64,000 nucleotides of DNA from Omphalotus guepiniiformis (GCA_028554645.1 JAQOOI010000021.1:496001-560000), one strand, 5' to 3'. Shown: positions 48,772 to 60,970, counted from the first letter of the stretch. Program-made: numbers and translations. The notes: generated from the sequence alone by a model not told the origin.

Positions 48772-50460
48772 TTAGTCCTCAAAAGGACGGAATGGAACAC
48801 CATGGCTCTGCAAAATTTGCTCGAGCGTCCTGGTCCTGGTCTTCCAAATCTCGTTCTCCCTCGTCAACTCCTCGACCTTGTTCTCAAGATACTGCTGGTG
48901 CTCCAGCTTCCTCTTACGACTCTTCCTCGCAGCCAACGTGTTCTGTCGCCGCTTCCACTCGATCTGCTCCTTCTCAGTGGCGTCAGGCGGCAACACATCA
49001 TCAGTAGCGAGCTCGTCCTCCTCATCAAACGCTTGCGACCTCGACCGCTTCTTCGCGAAGACAGCTGGAACCTCCTTGCGAGAAGTTGCAGAGGGAGTGA
49101 TGTACCTGCGAGACTGGGTCGGAGCGTCGATGGGAACTAGTGACGCGGGAGTGATGTTCTTGCGGGTACCAGTAGCACTCGACCGACGTCGAGTGGCGGG
49201 AGTTGTGGGAGGCGGAGCAGGAGGGGCAAAGGGTGCAGAGGTGGGAACACGGGCGGAATGGTATAGCGAGGCTGACTTGACAGAGACAGGATCAAGAGAA
49301 GGAGTACCTGGGGAAATGGTATAGAGCTTCTCAAGGTTCAGGGTTTCAGGAAGCTTGTTGGACTCCTTCGCAGGCTCCTCTGGAAGGTACCAAGTAGAGG
49401 CAGGATCGTTGAATAGCGGAAATTCGCTGTATTCAGAGGACGCAAACTCGCCAAGGTCATCCATGATGGGAGTATTGAGATCGGGAGTAAAGGGAGAATC
49501 ATCCATAGGCGAAGTGTTAAAATCGTCGTATGGAGTGCCGTTGGCAAGAGGCGACGTGAGATAATCCTCAAACGTCGATGACATCTGGAACTCTGGAGAG
49601 GCTAAGAGAGACGCGAAAGAGGGAGAAGGAGTGTCAGTGACCGAATATCCATCGTCGGTAAGTGGCGGAGGGGAATCACCTAACATCGTCTCAACGACGC
49701 TGTCCAGATTGCTGAGTACATCCTCGTCCTCCTTGCGTGGGACAACAGGAGCCGACATGGCGGCTGGATCTACTGTGGTGGATGCCGTAGTATTTTCAGG
49801 CATGGTTGAAGAATTATCGGTGGGTTTAGATAGCATATTTAAATAATCCCGACTAAGCGAGAAAAAGTCCGGTAACGGAGCAGAGCGTGGAGATGATTGA
49901 GGGCGAGTGGTTGTACGAGGTGGTCTTGGAAGAGACTGAGGAATCCCATAGTGGGCGGCAAGTTCAGAATACACCTGAGGCGATGGTTGCGACTGATTTA
50001 TCGAGACATTGGTTGAGGACGAGCTTGAATGGGTGTTTTCAAGTTGAACATGTGCAGGTCCGGTGCGAGTAGCCGTAGACGGGAGGTAAGCAGCCGAGGT
50101 ATTCACAAGAGAATGAACATCTTGGCTCGATGTATTGAAGTAGTTGAATGTCGATGGGGATGAAATTGCGACGGGGGAGAAAGTCTCAGGCCTCGGACTT
50201 GTTGAAGGCAGCACGGAGGGCAACCTTTTAATTCTGTGATTATATGACGAAGTCAGTTCCGAATCAACTTCACAGGAAGTGCGAGATTGAGACCCTCGGA
50301 GGCTCTCTTGCTCTGCGGGTGAGGATGATGACAACAGAACCGAAGGCGAATAATCCCATCGATAAATACGCTCATTTGGAGCCGTCTCCTCAGTCGAGGT
50401 AGACGAGAAGGCATGTAGCCTTGAAGTTGAGGCTTGCGCCGAGTCATACGTAGACGACAT
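48772..50460 (-). CDS. bZIP transcription factor, GCN4/CPC1-like
   Basis: A single uninterrupted frame of 562 residues. The C-terminus holds the bZIP domain: basic region RRQNTLAARKSRKRKLE (the N-x-x-A-A-x-x-S-R core) and heptad leucines in YLENKVEELTRENEIWKTR. It ends SHGVPFRPFED. The preceding 480 residues are Ser/Thr/Pro-rich with acidic hydrophobic patches (ESVVETMLGD-type, SPEFQMSSTFEDYL, DLGEFASSEYSEFPLF) that look like activation domains. Gcn4/Cpc1 homologues control amino-acid biosynthesis genes under starvation. Assignment to that subgroup is inferred from the short zipper at the extreme C-terminus and from matching sites in the promoter. Lack of introns is unlike the neighbours. Confidence 0.87.
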   Translation of the reverse strand: MSSTYDSAQASTSRLHAFSSTSTEETAPNERIYRWDYSPSVLLSSSSPAEQESLRGSQSRTSCEVDSELTSSYNHRIKRLPSVLPSTSPRPETFSPVAISSPSTFNYFNTSSQDVHSLVNTSAAYLPSTATRTGPAHVQLENTHSSSSSTNVSINQSQPSPQVYSELAAHYGIPQSLPRPPRTTTRPQSSPRSAPLPDFFSLSRDYLNMLSKPTDNSSTMPENTTASTTVDPAAMSAPVVPRKEDEDVLSNLDSVVETMLGDSPPPLTDDGYSVTDTPSPSFASLLASPEFQMSSTFEDYLTSPLANGTPYDDFNTSPMDDSPFTPDLNTPIMDDLGEFASSEYSEFPLFNDPASTWYLPEEPAKESNKLPETLNLEKLYTISPGTPSLDPVSVKSASLYHSARVPTSAPFAPPAPPPTTPATRRRSSATGTRKNITPASLVPIDAPTQSRRYITPSATSRKEVPAVFAKKRSRSQAFDEEDELATDDVLPPDATEKEQIEWKRRQNTLAARKSRKRKLEHQQYLENKVEELTRENEIWKTRTRTLEQILQSHGVPFRPFED

Positions 50461-50582
50461 TTTTTATCACAATAACACCGAACCAAGAACGATATGCTGC
50501 TGCTGCTTATTGCTGCGCTAGCCTACCGCCTCGCCACACCCGCAGAAAGTAGGCAAATACCGAAAGAAAAAGCAGAAAACAC

Positions 50583-50727
50583 GACTCACAGATGCTCAGT
50601 GACAACGACTGAGTCAAAGAACCACCCAAGTAGAGGAACTCGAGATCCGTCTGACTTAGTGAAGGTGGGGAAGGAAAGAATATCGGTCGGCTGTGACTCG
50701 AGCGAGCCGCTTATATCAGTTTCATTT
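50583..50727. promoter_or_regulatory. GCN4-type binding sites and short uORF upstream of bZIP gene
   Basis: TGAGTCA, a perfect GCRE/AP-1 palindrome, is at 50610-50616. TGACTC is at 50694-50699, and a GACTCA is at 50583-50588. On the minus strand the only ATG in the 5' flank before the main start opens a four-codon frame (MKLI, then TAA) at about 50711-50725. This is the arrangement expected for an autoregulated, uORF-controlled Gcn4 gene, if transcription begins upstream of it. Confidence 0.55.
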
Positions 50728-53700
50728 TAAAACTCCGACGTTCACCTCTCAAATTCCCCCAGCGCTTGATTTGAAGACGCCGCTCAGAGAAAAGGCTCAA
50801 GCAGTGCAAAAGGCTATACAATTCGCATGTAACTCTACAGCTTTACTACTTCAAACTCGACAACCCAGGATTTCTCGTTCATATTCCTCGAGCCATTGTG
50901 CTCAAATTAAAATCCGAGTCATTTTTCGTCGCAGTGCGCTCCCGAAAGTTGACCAGGAACTCGGGTCCCCGGAAGATACCATATCGGTAAATGTTCTTTG
51001 TAATGGGCGGTATAAACGATACTGATGAAGATCTGGAGGCGTATATGCCCGACGTGTCTTCCACGTAGCGCATGCGTTTTGACGTTGCAGACTTTTGTTC
51101 GCGGCGCAGTGCGCAGCAGGAGGAACCTAGGAACCTGGTAGGAACTATCAATATTATCAGCTAGAGTTACGTCAACACCACCGACTGTCAAGGACCAGCG
51201 CCTCGTGGCTGCCATAAAAGGGAATTCCCGACGTCAAGTCAAACGGCGGCGTCCCCACCCACCCGAATGCAGCTTCATGCACGTGCGCGCCTCTCCGGAA
51301 CGAGTTCGCCGCATAGATTCTAGAATCCATCCAACAGCTATGAACAGCTTTTGTCGTCGTCGTCCGCCATTTATTTATCCGTATCCGTTAGACGCCCCTG
51401 TGAATGTATGATATACATCTACAGCCAATCTAGTCACTCCCGTCAACCACGGCAAATCCATTAGCCCGTGGCCATTGCACGCTGGTGCACAAGTATAACA
51501 ATCACAAGGTGATTGCCAATACTTATTACTGACTAAAATTAACCCCCCTGTTTTCGAGCCATTATACTCAAAGCTCTAACAGGGGTTTCTTCCATCTTCC
51601 ATGTCCACATGCTCACTACAACCAGCTGCGGCGCCGCGCTACCAAGCTTGCTGTGTCTGCTAGCCACCAAACCCAATCGCGACTAAACTGCGTCGCAGCA
51701 AGATCGCAGTTAGGTGTTGTGCCACAGAGTCTCGGGCTTACTCAACGTCTTCTTCGTCACCACCGAGCACCAAGGATTACCGATTCCCAAGGTTTCGTCA
51801 ACCCTCACGGTACTGCGACACCGGTCCGACCACAGCTTCAAAGGCTCGGAAGGACCATGATGTGATATGTGCTTGACGGGCTCGGCGAACGATGGGAAGA
51901 GCCATTCTACGAAAGGATGGACGGCGAAATGGTATGTTATGATAATCATCCAATATCACTCGGAAGTGTAGAGGGGTAGAGGCGTGGAAGTGGGCAATGG
52001 GCATTTGGACCCTGTGCTTGAAGATTCGAGCGCTCGAGCGAGGAGGGTGTTTGCTTCCAATGATTCATCTCTGATCTTTATCACCGCGCACACACGACAT
52101 ACTTCCTTTCACTTCCACCTCTTCCTTTCACTTCCACCTCTTATCTGGAACCTCTATATCGCATAAAACAATGAACAATGAAGACATTGATTAACGCAAG
52201 AACATCACTTCATCATGTGAGGACCGGACCTTGCAATCACGTATCGATATCATCCATCTTATGAGAATGAAAGCTCAACTGAGTCAGACAGACGGCATAT
52301 TGCAATTCGGCCCAGCGAGCGTTCGCATAGATGTCGGAGCGCGTGTAGGGATTAGGCCGACAGGCAAAGGTCGATATTGATACGTGACAGACCGATTTGA
52401 TTCTGGGCACGGACGAAGAAGAGGTATGGATGATATTAATAACGTGAATCTTCAGTGGCGTCGTTCTTCCCTTCTCGTTCGTCATCTTCCCGGCACCGAG
52501 TTTGAAGTATCGTGCTCCAGTCATTGGGGTTGCTCCAGTTATTGGGATTACCGAAACCCGGACCAGTATGTAGTAATGAAATACATCTATCCCTCCAGTT
52601 GCTTCGTCTTTGACTCCGAGGGCAAGCAATAGTGTCGGTAGAGAGAGCCATAAATCCATGATTGAACGGCTGGTCAGAGGAATATTGAAACTTTGAGACT
52701 AGAGCGCTTCAGCTTGAGGTATCGTATCCGTTCGGACGTGAATTGGAAGCCGAGTTGAAGCTGAGACCGAGACGAGCAAAGGTTCCTAGCACTTCGTCGT
52801 CCAATCCAACAATTGGACTTTAATCCAGGGGTTACTTGAATTCCCACCCAACCTCCCGGCCAATCCAATCCCATCAAACCCCAACCACATCGTCCACCCG
52901 CAACTCAAAACACGAATTAAACAGCTGTGTCAGTCTATCACATCGCGGTGTAGAATCAGCGGTTGGAAAGGAGGGTTAAAAGTGAAAAGAAAGCTTCATG
53001 CCCAAACCTCGCACCCTTTATATACCCTTAATTTTGAGTCATCGGATGCGAACGAGCGGGGCCTGCGGTCGGAGTCGAGCGACGGGATGAGCAATGCGAT
53101 GAGTCATATGAGTCACTTCACGTGCCAAGAGTCACTGGCGGTACGAGACCGGTTCAACTTGTGCCACTATGATACATACGTACTACTAGTTCAAGTTGAG
53201 TTGTACTTAAGTATGTATGTGTGTAGTGTGAGCCTAGTTCGAGTAGGTTCGAGTTGTCACTGACAGTACACGAATTTTTGACGAACTTTGCGATTTGGCG
53301 TCACGTGATCGCGGGAATAGTTATGTTGGCGCGCATACAGCTACACGTAACACTTGAAGATGTTCAGACTCAATCTGTCCAGTGTCTCAACAGTTCGAGC
53401 GCGCTCGCTCCGGTTCTCTCGAACCTACGAAGGCTCCTTTGGCCAGATGTACGCACACATAAGGGCGAGGCTCTACTTTCTACGTCCAGCTAGATGTACT
53501 CACCGTGTACTAGTTTAGGCACCGTCAACGGACGAAGAAGCTCCGAACAGGCACTTGATCACAGAATGATGTATACATAGATAGACGGAATTCGGAACGA
53601 AGAGTGCCAAGTTGGTGCTTGACTCTCAGGCTAACTTCAATATACCTATAAACTTTGCTAGGCATCTGGGATGTAATGTATATAAAGTGCCAGCCCGGGC

Positions 53701-53780
53701 CCATGAGGCTGCACTTTGTTTCCGCTCTTCATACCAGTAACCGAATTTTTTCACGCCCGCTTTGATTTTCGTGTACGGTC
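50728..53780. other. Three-kilobase stretch without a supported gene
   Basis: A minus-strand frame at 52237-52659 starts with a hydrophobic MDLWLSLPTLLLALG, but nothing after it resembles a known protein. A 19-bp duplicated CT-rich motif (CTTTCACTTCCACCTCTTC) lies near 52105-52143. The right end carries the promoter copy belonging to the duplicated hydrolase genes. Confidence 0.4.
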
Positions 53781-55085
53781 ATGTTCACAGCGCATACTAT
53801 GAAGCTCCCTGATGGAGTAGAGATATTCTACACGGACAATGGCCCTGTGGATGGTTCTCAGGACTACACAACGCTCATCATGCTTCATGGTGCCGCTATC
53901 ACAGGACGTACGTCTAATTAAACTACTATATGCGTATACTAGCAGCTCAATCTCGTCATATTTCCAGATAACTTCGAGAAGCTTCACAAATTCTCACATA
54001 GCTTCAACCTTCGCACCGTGTTTCTCAACCGTCGTGACTATTACGGATCCACGAAATACACCGACGAAGAATTAGACGACCTGAATAATGGCAGAAGAGT
54101 TTTTCTTGACCGTCTGAGCGTCCAACTAGCCGAATTCATCAGGAAATTTGTTGAGATGGAAGGTATCCCGAAGATAAATGTGGACGGGAGGACAGGAGGA
54201 ATTGCTCTTGGTGGATGGTCAGGGGGGGTGGCCAATGCCTTGACTTTGTTTTCCGACCCCGAGCTATTCAACGAGAATTTGTATCAAGCTATTGAGCCAT
54301 ATGTCAAAGATCTAATCCTGTATGGTGGGTGGCCATACTTCCACCTTGAACAACTGCCATCTGACATAGGAAATTCTTTCCAGACTGTCCCTACTTTGAA
54401 CTTGGCCTTGACTTCCCTGAAGATCAGGAGGTCTACAGCCCTTGGCTAGATCCCGACTTCAAAACAAGCGAAGAAGTGTTCCGTAATTTCGGGCCTTGGG
54501 TCAGCTCGTACTACGATCATGGCTGCACGGGACCCCCATCGTTCGATTATCGTAAGAGAACGGAAAGATTTACGATCGCTTCGTGGACACAGGAAGAGTA
54601 TGAGAAGAATGTCGATTCTAATGCCGCTGCAAGATGCGAGATACCTATGTGAGTAGTCCCGACACTCGATTCTTTTGAGAAATTCGACAACTTGAGAATG
54701 ATGAATACATATATAGGGTATACTCAATGCAATCAGAATTGAAGTCCCTCGCTCGACGTGTGCTATTTGACTGCCATCTTTGTCAAAGTTTCTTTCCAGG
54801 AGTAAAAGTTACTTTCATTACTACGACTAGGACCGTGTGGCATTGCATCTGGGGTGGAATGGAGGGGAAAAGAGTGTATGAAAGTTATGTATCTCGTGGA
54901 GAAAAAGGCCGAGATGCATGTTTTTTCAATGTCGAAGGCAATCATTTCGTGAGTTCCTTTTCCAGTCTATTGTTGCTTTAACGTGTGGTGTATCTGATTT
55001 TGTGCTTTCTGATTAGTTGCATTATGATGACCCACAGGCACTACTTGAGACGATAGTGAAGGGCATTCGGAATACGAGGACTTAA
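53781..55085 (+). CDS. Alpha/beta hydrolase, tandem copy 1
   Basis: Five or six exons from ATG 53781 to TAA 55085. The N-terminal strand and oxyanion loop read DYTTLIMLHGAAITG. HNFEKLHKFSHSFNLRTVFLN then DYYGSTKYTDEEL follow. The nucleophile elbow is GGWSGG (GxSxG), and the late His is EGNHF joined by an intron to LHYDDP. The cap segment, reading DCPYFELGLDFPEDQE after a GTGGGT intron, is intact. No signal peptide is seen, so it is probably cytosolic. The family is alpha/beta hydrolase fold 1, abundant in mushrooms with uncharacterised ester or epoxide substrates. Compared with the next copy the elbow differs (Gly instead of Met after Ser), and the cap is about equally long but diverged. Confidence 0.85.
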
Positions 55086-55843
55086 CCTATGTAGGTTCAG
55101 GGACTGAAATATATCGCGTGACTTTGATGTATGCTGCCTAAACCTTCCTTGTGTGTCTGTACTTTTCAAAGGAACTAATCTGTTATGCGGTATCTACTTT
55201 CGCTGAAAACATCACACCTTTCTTCAAAGCACTACTATTTTGCCGCCCGCCAGCCTCCAAATGGATGCAATCTCCATTCAAGTGATTGCTGGTCGGAATG
55301 AGATATCTTTGGCGTGTATAGTCAGAGAACTCCATATTTGAGTAGTATCTAATCCCAGTACGCGCACTACTAGCGCCAATCTAGCGCCACCGCGTGATCG
55401 CGGGAATAGCTTTTCCACTCAGCTGGCCTCAGAAGACGTTTCTCATAAATCTCAACGACATTGCTAGTTCTTTGACGACAAGCTTCGGTTATCTCGAGCC
55501 TCCAAGGCATCTTTTGGCCATATCTCCCACACAAGCGAGGTCTAAAGCTTCTAGCCTCGCCATGTCAAGCTGAATATACTCACCGCGTACTGGGTTTTAG
55601 GCACGGTCCACGCTGGAAGCTCCGAACAGTCACTTGTATATAAGGATGATGTATAGATGGATGTGATGGAAGAGGAGCGCAAAGTCGGCGCATGACTCTC
55701 AGGCTAACCTCAATATATCAACTTCGCTAGGCATCTGGGATGTATTTAAACAGCCAGCTGCGACTCGGAGGCTCCATATCGTTCCCGCTTTTCATACCGG
55801 TAACCGAAATATTCACGCCCGCATTAACTTTCGAGCTACGGTC

Positions 55844-57168
55844 ATGTTCACAGCGCATACTATGAGGCTACCTGATGGAATAGAGATATTCTACACGGAC
55901 AATGGCCCTGTGGATGGTTCTCAGGACTATACGACGCTTATTATGCTTCACGGTACCGCTATCACAGGACGTACGTCTCCATAGACTACTACATGCGCAT
56001 ACTAGCAGCTCAATCTCGCTTTCATTTTCAGATAACTTCGAGAAGCTTCACAAATTCTCACATAGCTTCAACCTCCGCACCGTGTTTCTCAACCGTCGTG
56101 ACTATTACGGATCGACGAAGTACACCGACGAAGAACTAGACGACCTGAATAATGGCAGACGAGTTTTTCTTGACCGTCTGAGCGTCCAGCTAGCCGACTT
56201 CATCAAGTTGTTCGTCGAGAAGGAAGATATCCCGAAGAAGAGTAGTGACGGAAAGACAGGAGGGATTGCTCTTGGTGGATGGTCGATGGGGTCGGCTACT
56301 GCCTTGACCTTGTTCTCTGACCCTGATCTATTCAATGAGGATCTATACCGAGCTATTGAGCCGTACGTTAAAGACCTAGTTTTGTACGGTAAGCGTTACT
56401 CATCCTATGGAAATCGATTCGCCGTTTAACACGAGGGTACATTTTCAGACCCCCCTTACATGGCACTTGGCGTTGACGAGCCCAAAGATCAAGAGACCTA
56501 CAGTCCTTGGCTAGACCCCGACTTCCAAACCCGCGACGAAAAATTCCGCACTTTCGGACCTTGGGTCAGTTCGTACTATGTTCATGGGACCACGGGCCCT
56601 GATTCGCTCGATTATCGTAAGAGAACGGAGACATTCACGGCCGCTTCATGGACGCAGGAAGAGAGCGAAAAGAATATTGATTTGGACGCTGCTGGAAGAA
56701 CTGAGATACCAATGTGAGTAGGCCCAACGCATTTCGTTGCAGCGAAATATCTATTCGCATCTTGGCCGGAATGCTGAACGGTATATGAACATATAGGTTT
56801 TACCCGATGCGACCAGAAATCAGGTCCCTCACCCAGCGTGCGCTGTTTGACTCTCGTCTTTGTCAAAGTTTCTTTCCCGGAGTGAAAGTTACGTTCATTA
56901 CTGCGACTAGGACTGTATGGCATTGTGTGTGGGGTGGAATGGAGGGTAAGAGGACGTATGAAGAGTATGTTTCTCGTGGAGAGAAAGGCAGAGATATCTG
57001 TTTCTTCATCGTCGAAGGCAATCATTTCGTGAGTTCCGATTCTAATTCATGGATTATTGTGCGTTGTTTTAATTTGTACATTGTGGTTAGCTGCATTATG
57101 ACGACCCGTCGGCATTACTTGAGACTATAGTGAAGGGAATTCGGAATAGGGTCGTGTCTTCCAATTAG
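55844..57168 (+). CDS. Alpha/beta hydrolase, tandem copy 2
   Basis: Same exon plan as copy 1: ATG 55844, TAG 57168. DYTTLIMLHGTAITG, DYYGSTKYTDEEL, nucleophile elbow GGWSMG, cap DPPYMALGVDEPKDQE, SPWLDP, then VKVTFITATRTVWH and EGNHF with LHYDDP. All intron positions match copy 1. The ATG has the same context (CGGTCATGTTCACAGCGCATAC). The C-terminus differs slightly (IRNRVVSN against IRNTRT). Both copies look functional, so this is a recent tandem duplication under continuing selection. Substrate unknown. Confidence 0.88.
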
Positions 57169-57533
57169 TTTTACAAGATTTGGATATCTCTTGGTCCACG
57201 GTGAACTCGAGAGTAAAGTCAGTTGTTTTATTAGATCATGCTAAAATTTGCACCTGTCAACCAAAGCAAGAGGTTATTGATAATCTGTCGCTGTCGCAGA
57301 CATATATCGTACCTGTACTAGCTGTAGGTTCTGTATCTCACGCGTTGACATCTTCAAAACTCTCGGAAGCAGACCGAATTATCATCCACTGATGACCTAA
57401 TCTCGGGTCAACTCCTTGCGTTTCGTTAATTTTCGAGTTGATCGATGCTCTACAGGGAAAGAAGTGACGGTTTGTATAAATAGTGAGGGAAGAGCGAAAG
57501 AGCTCCCCATCTTGATCTCCTCTAACAACGACG

Positions 57534-58682
57534 ATGACCACTCCATTCTGCAAAGATTGCTTCAAAGGTGACGTCCTATTCGAATTCAAAACCGATTGTT
57601 CAAGCTGTTAACTCGGACTTTTTCACCAGGTGTCACTCATGAGGGCACCCCTAAAGGTACGGCATAGGTTCGAAACGGGAGGCCGTTTACTTACTTTTCA
57701 CTGTCAAGGCAAATGGGAGAAAATCGGAGGTGTCGACTGCTATATCGGTACACCATCCGGAGACTATCCCAAAGACAAGGCGGTGCTGTTCTTACCAGAC
57801 GTCTTTGGTTTACAGTTCGTCAATAACCAGGTAGGATGAGAGTTTGTAGCCTTTGAGTTGTCCTGATGAAAGAACCCCTGATAGCTCCTGGTGGACGATT
57901 TTGCCGAGAATGGAATTCTGGTGTGCATATCCTGAGTTACTTATGTCTCGTAATTTGATACCCATATCGCAGACTATTGGCCCTGACTATCTTAACGGTG
58001 ATCCAGTCGCTCCTGACGCTATAGAGCGCGTGTGTATCATTCGAATTCACTTAGCTGATTCCCTTTCCTAATGACTTGCGCTTCATAGAAAACATTTGAC
58101 CGAGAGACATGGTTCGCAAAACATGGCAAAGAACAGACCCGGCCTCCTTTGGATAAAGTGATTGCTGGACTTAAGGAAAAGGGCATCACGTCGCTCGGTG
58201 CTACAGGCTATTGCTTCGGCGGTACGCAATCGTTCAATACTGGCTTTAGATAAAACTTTTTCTCTGACTATACGAATGCTTCCTTAGGTGATTATGCGTT
58301 CGCTCTTGGTATTGAGAACGTAGTCCAAGTCACCGTCATCGCACATCCGGGACGTACGGTAGCTCCCGCACTTGAGGTATGTATCCTACTCAATACCCAT
58401 CCCCGACCAACACGATCCATACATCCGTAGGAATATGTCAAGTCCAAAGCACCACTTCTCATCAACTCTTGTGAATTTGATCCAGCGTTTCCCGATGAAG
58501 CATGTGCCAAAGCCGACGAGCTTTTCGGTAACGGGAAGTTTGCGCCTGGGTACAAGAGGGAGTATTTCGAGGGTTGTCATCATGGGTTCGCAGTGCGCGG
58601 AGATATGAGTGATCCTAAAGTAAAAGCAGGTAAAGAGGGTGCATTCAAAGCGACGGTCGAATGGTTCTTGCAATATTTGTGA
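57534..58682 (+). CDS. Dienelactone hydrolase family protein
   Basis: Several very small exons, ATG 57534 (MTTPFCKDCFKG) to TGA 58682. The N-terminus GVTHEGTPKG is the usual fungal DLH start. It is followed by KWEKIGGVDCYIGTPSGDYP and AVLFLPDVFG. The nucleophile Cys is in GATGYCFGG, the acid in NSCEFDPAFPDE, and the His in CHHGFAVRGD. This is the Cys-Asp-His triad of dienelactone hydrolases, which open lactone rings in the chlorocatechol pathway; fungal members act on varied esters in the cytosol. Spliced segments include TIGPDYLNGDPVAPDAIER and KTFDRETWFAKHGK. The gene follows the hydrolase pair on the same strand, but no operon-like link is implied. Confidence 0.9.
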
Positions 58683-58710
58683 ATGTATTGCGGAAGAAAG
58701 AGGGAGAAGA

Positions 58711-58819
58711 GATGTTTGTAAGGTTTACTTGGTACAGTTGTTGATTTCAGATTAGCTAAAAGAGGGCATGAGATGTCTGTAAGGTCTACTTGGAACAAGT
58801 GTTGATATCAGATTAGCTA
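58711..58819. repeat. Two-copy direct repeat in 3' flank of DLH gene
   Basis: 48-bp units at 58711-58758 and 58772-58819 (period 61). Both run from GATGT through GTAAGGT, TACTTGG, TGTTGAT and end CAGATTAGCTA, with a handful of mismatches. Confidence 0.85.
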
Positions 58820-59231
58820 GAGTCTGCTCGGTCAGTGGTAACAAGATTATTGTCGGTTGACGGGACCGAGACATGGTGAAGTTCAGGTGGTATAACGTCA
58901 GCTCTCGAAATCGGTCGGGACTCAGAGGATCATGTACAATACAACACAATCGATTCGACAAGATAAGGATCTTGGGACAGACGATAGCAAGACGATACCA
59001 CTAAGCAGCTACGGAGCAAGTATCTACACCTAATTTATACACATATGCTACAAAATCATTCCAACACATTGCGAAAGCAAATACATAACTCGATACTGTA
59101 GATCCTTACTCCAGTAAGGTTTCAAAAAGCGTAAACATTCAACATTCACTTTAGCAATCTGTTCAAAAAAAAAAAAAAAGTCAGCCTTGCTGCTCGTAGA
59201 CCCAGCACAAACTCACCTATAGCTAGTTGCA
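58820..59231. other. Intergenic, 3' flanks of convergent genes
   Basis: Contains an A-homopolymer of about 15 at 59166. No gene was seen. Confidence 0.45.
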
Positions 59232-60970
59232 CTATTTCAAGAAATTGGGTTCATGATCATTCACTCGAGCCTGGCATTCATATTGACATTCGGATTCGCA
59301 GTTTTCATGAGATTGAGATACGATAGCCAGAAGGGTTCGGCGACACTCATCAGCAGCGGTCTGTTAAAAGAATCATCAGTCAAGAATAGAAATACAAAAC
59401 AGCGAAATGACGAACGGTCGTCTAAACCGATCCTTCCACTGCTGCTCCTGAAGTTCCAAAACAGCCTTCTTCAGACCCTCATACTCATACTCCGCCTTCA
59501 TATGATTAATAACAGTATTGATATCAATATCAGAATCCCCTCCAGCGGTCCTCGTCGCTAACATGTTCCACACAACAAAATGACACAACAGCGCAGCGCT
59601 CTCTTTATCTCCCGCAATCATCGCCTTGTCTCGTGCAGCGCGAAAGATGTCCCTGAAAGGATCATTCTTAAGTTCGAAAGGAGCGTATGAAGTTTCAGTT
59701 ATTTTGACCGACAAGTCGAGCTCTGGGTCTGCGTTGAGTTTGTGTACGTGCAGGACTAGCGCTGGAGATCGTTTGAATCCTCCAGTGGGGGGACCGATCT
59801 GGGTTACTACCGGTACTGGCATTTTTGTTCTCGGCGAGGCGGACTGAATGGCAGCTTCCATATCGAAGGGTTTACCGCAGATGGCCTTGTGTCGGGATTT
59901 CCAGTCTTTGACCTGACAATCTCTAGAAAATGAACTTGGATCAGGGAAACCTGGACTAGAAGAAACATAGCCGTAGCATCCGTACTTTGAACAATACGGT
60001 ATCTCGCGTCCCAAAGTGTTTCGACACCTCGCACATCGCTGAAACTTTTCGCCTTCCTTTTCAACCCGTTGACAATGTGTACAAGGCACTACACGTTGGC
60101 TGCGTCGGTCCATTGCAGCAGCTCTATTCTCCTTCAAGACCTGTTTCGCCTGATTGCGACCGTAAGCATATTGCAACAGTTCCTTGTGCAACCGTTGATC
60201 ATCTGCCGTTTCCTGATTCTTCTGCATACGCGTTGATTTAATCACCGTAACCTTGGGGAGTTCCCTCCCAAAGAAAGAGTAGAAGGTGAACTCCACGACA
60301 AAGTCTACACAATTGTCAGTCAAGTTCCCAGTGAAATTTTAACAGAGGAAGTACATATAAGTTTGGTGCGCAGAATTAGCAGCTCTGCAAGGCAGATCTT
60401 TTCGATCTCTGGGGCATTAGATCGCTTTTGTTTCTCGCTGAATTGATCCCAAGAAGGTTCAGGAAAGTAGTATGGGGTTTTTGGAATGAACGAGACATCA
60501 TCTGGGATGATCGCCTTCAACAATTTGATGATAGCACCAGGAGATTTGCTAAGATAGTCGAGTTTGAGTAAATCCCAGCAATACATCCTCGAGTCATTTA
60601 AATTGCGCGCCATGGAACACGCTTCGGATAGAGCGATGAGTACGTGTTTTCTTCTAGTGGCAACAGTCGCCGCTTTCCACTTTTCCTCAAACCCATCACT
60701 CACGAGTGCGTCTAGCCCTCTGACACCGATACGATGTTGGACTTCACAGGTGGTTTCTAGGAGCATAGTATACGAATGGTAACTCGCATCAAGGTGCCCT
60801 CCATGACCTGCGACGAACGTCCGCTGTCTTTGCATGGCATTCTGGAAACAGGTCTCGGGATTGAGAAATCGTAGGCGAAAAAGATCTTCCCATTCTTTAT
60901 TCCAGCGTTCTGGATCAGCTAGAGCGTGCTCAGTTCTAGGTACGGAGATCACCACTGGCTGATAGGACAT
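59232..60970 (-). CDS. MYND-type zinc-finger protein
   Basis: ATG at 60970 (MSYQPVVISVPRTEHAL). The N-terminal 210 residues are helical (DLFRLRFLNPETCFQNAMQ, LLETTCEVQHRIGVRG). After an intron comes the MYND finger: CTHCQRVEKEGEKFQRCARC, a small intron-containing segment IPYCS, then RDCQVKDWKSRHKAIC. All eight ligands (C-x2-C, C-x2-C, C-x3-C, H-x3-C) are present. A C-terminal alpha/beta domain follows (ALVLHVHKLNADPELDLSV, LLCHFVVWNML). MYND fingers bind Pro-rich peptides; this Agaricomycete family is uncharacterised. The final exon is ambiguous: two splice options give different ends, at 59259 or 59232. Confidence 0.82.

Larger units (their letters stand above)
53390..57168. repeat. About 2.06-kb tandem gene duplication including promoter
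   Basis: Start codons lie 2063 bp apart. Similarity extends several hundred bases upstream in each copy. Shared elements are CTTTTGGCCA, ACTCTCAGGCTAAC, GCTAGGCATCTGGGATGTA, and CATACC followed by GTAACCGAA. Flank and gene therefore moved as one unit. Confidence 0.85.

Noticed and set aside
48878..49324. 148-codon plus-strand frame opposite the bZIP gene
   Set aside because: Antisense shadow of a long low-complexity coding region.
52237..52659. Possible small secreted protein on the minus strand
   Set aside because: It has a hydrophobic start, but the rest lacks Cys pattern, motif or a related copy; not enough support.
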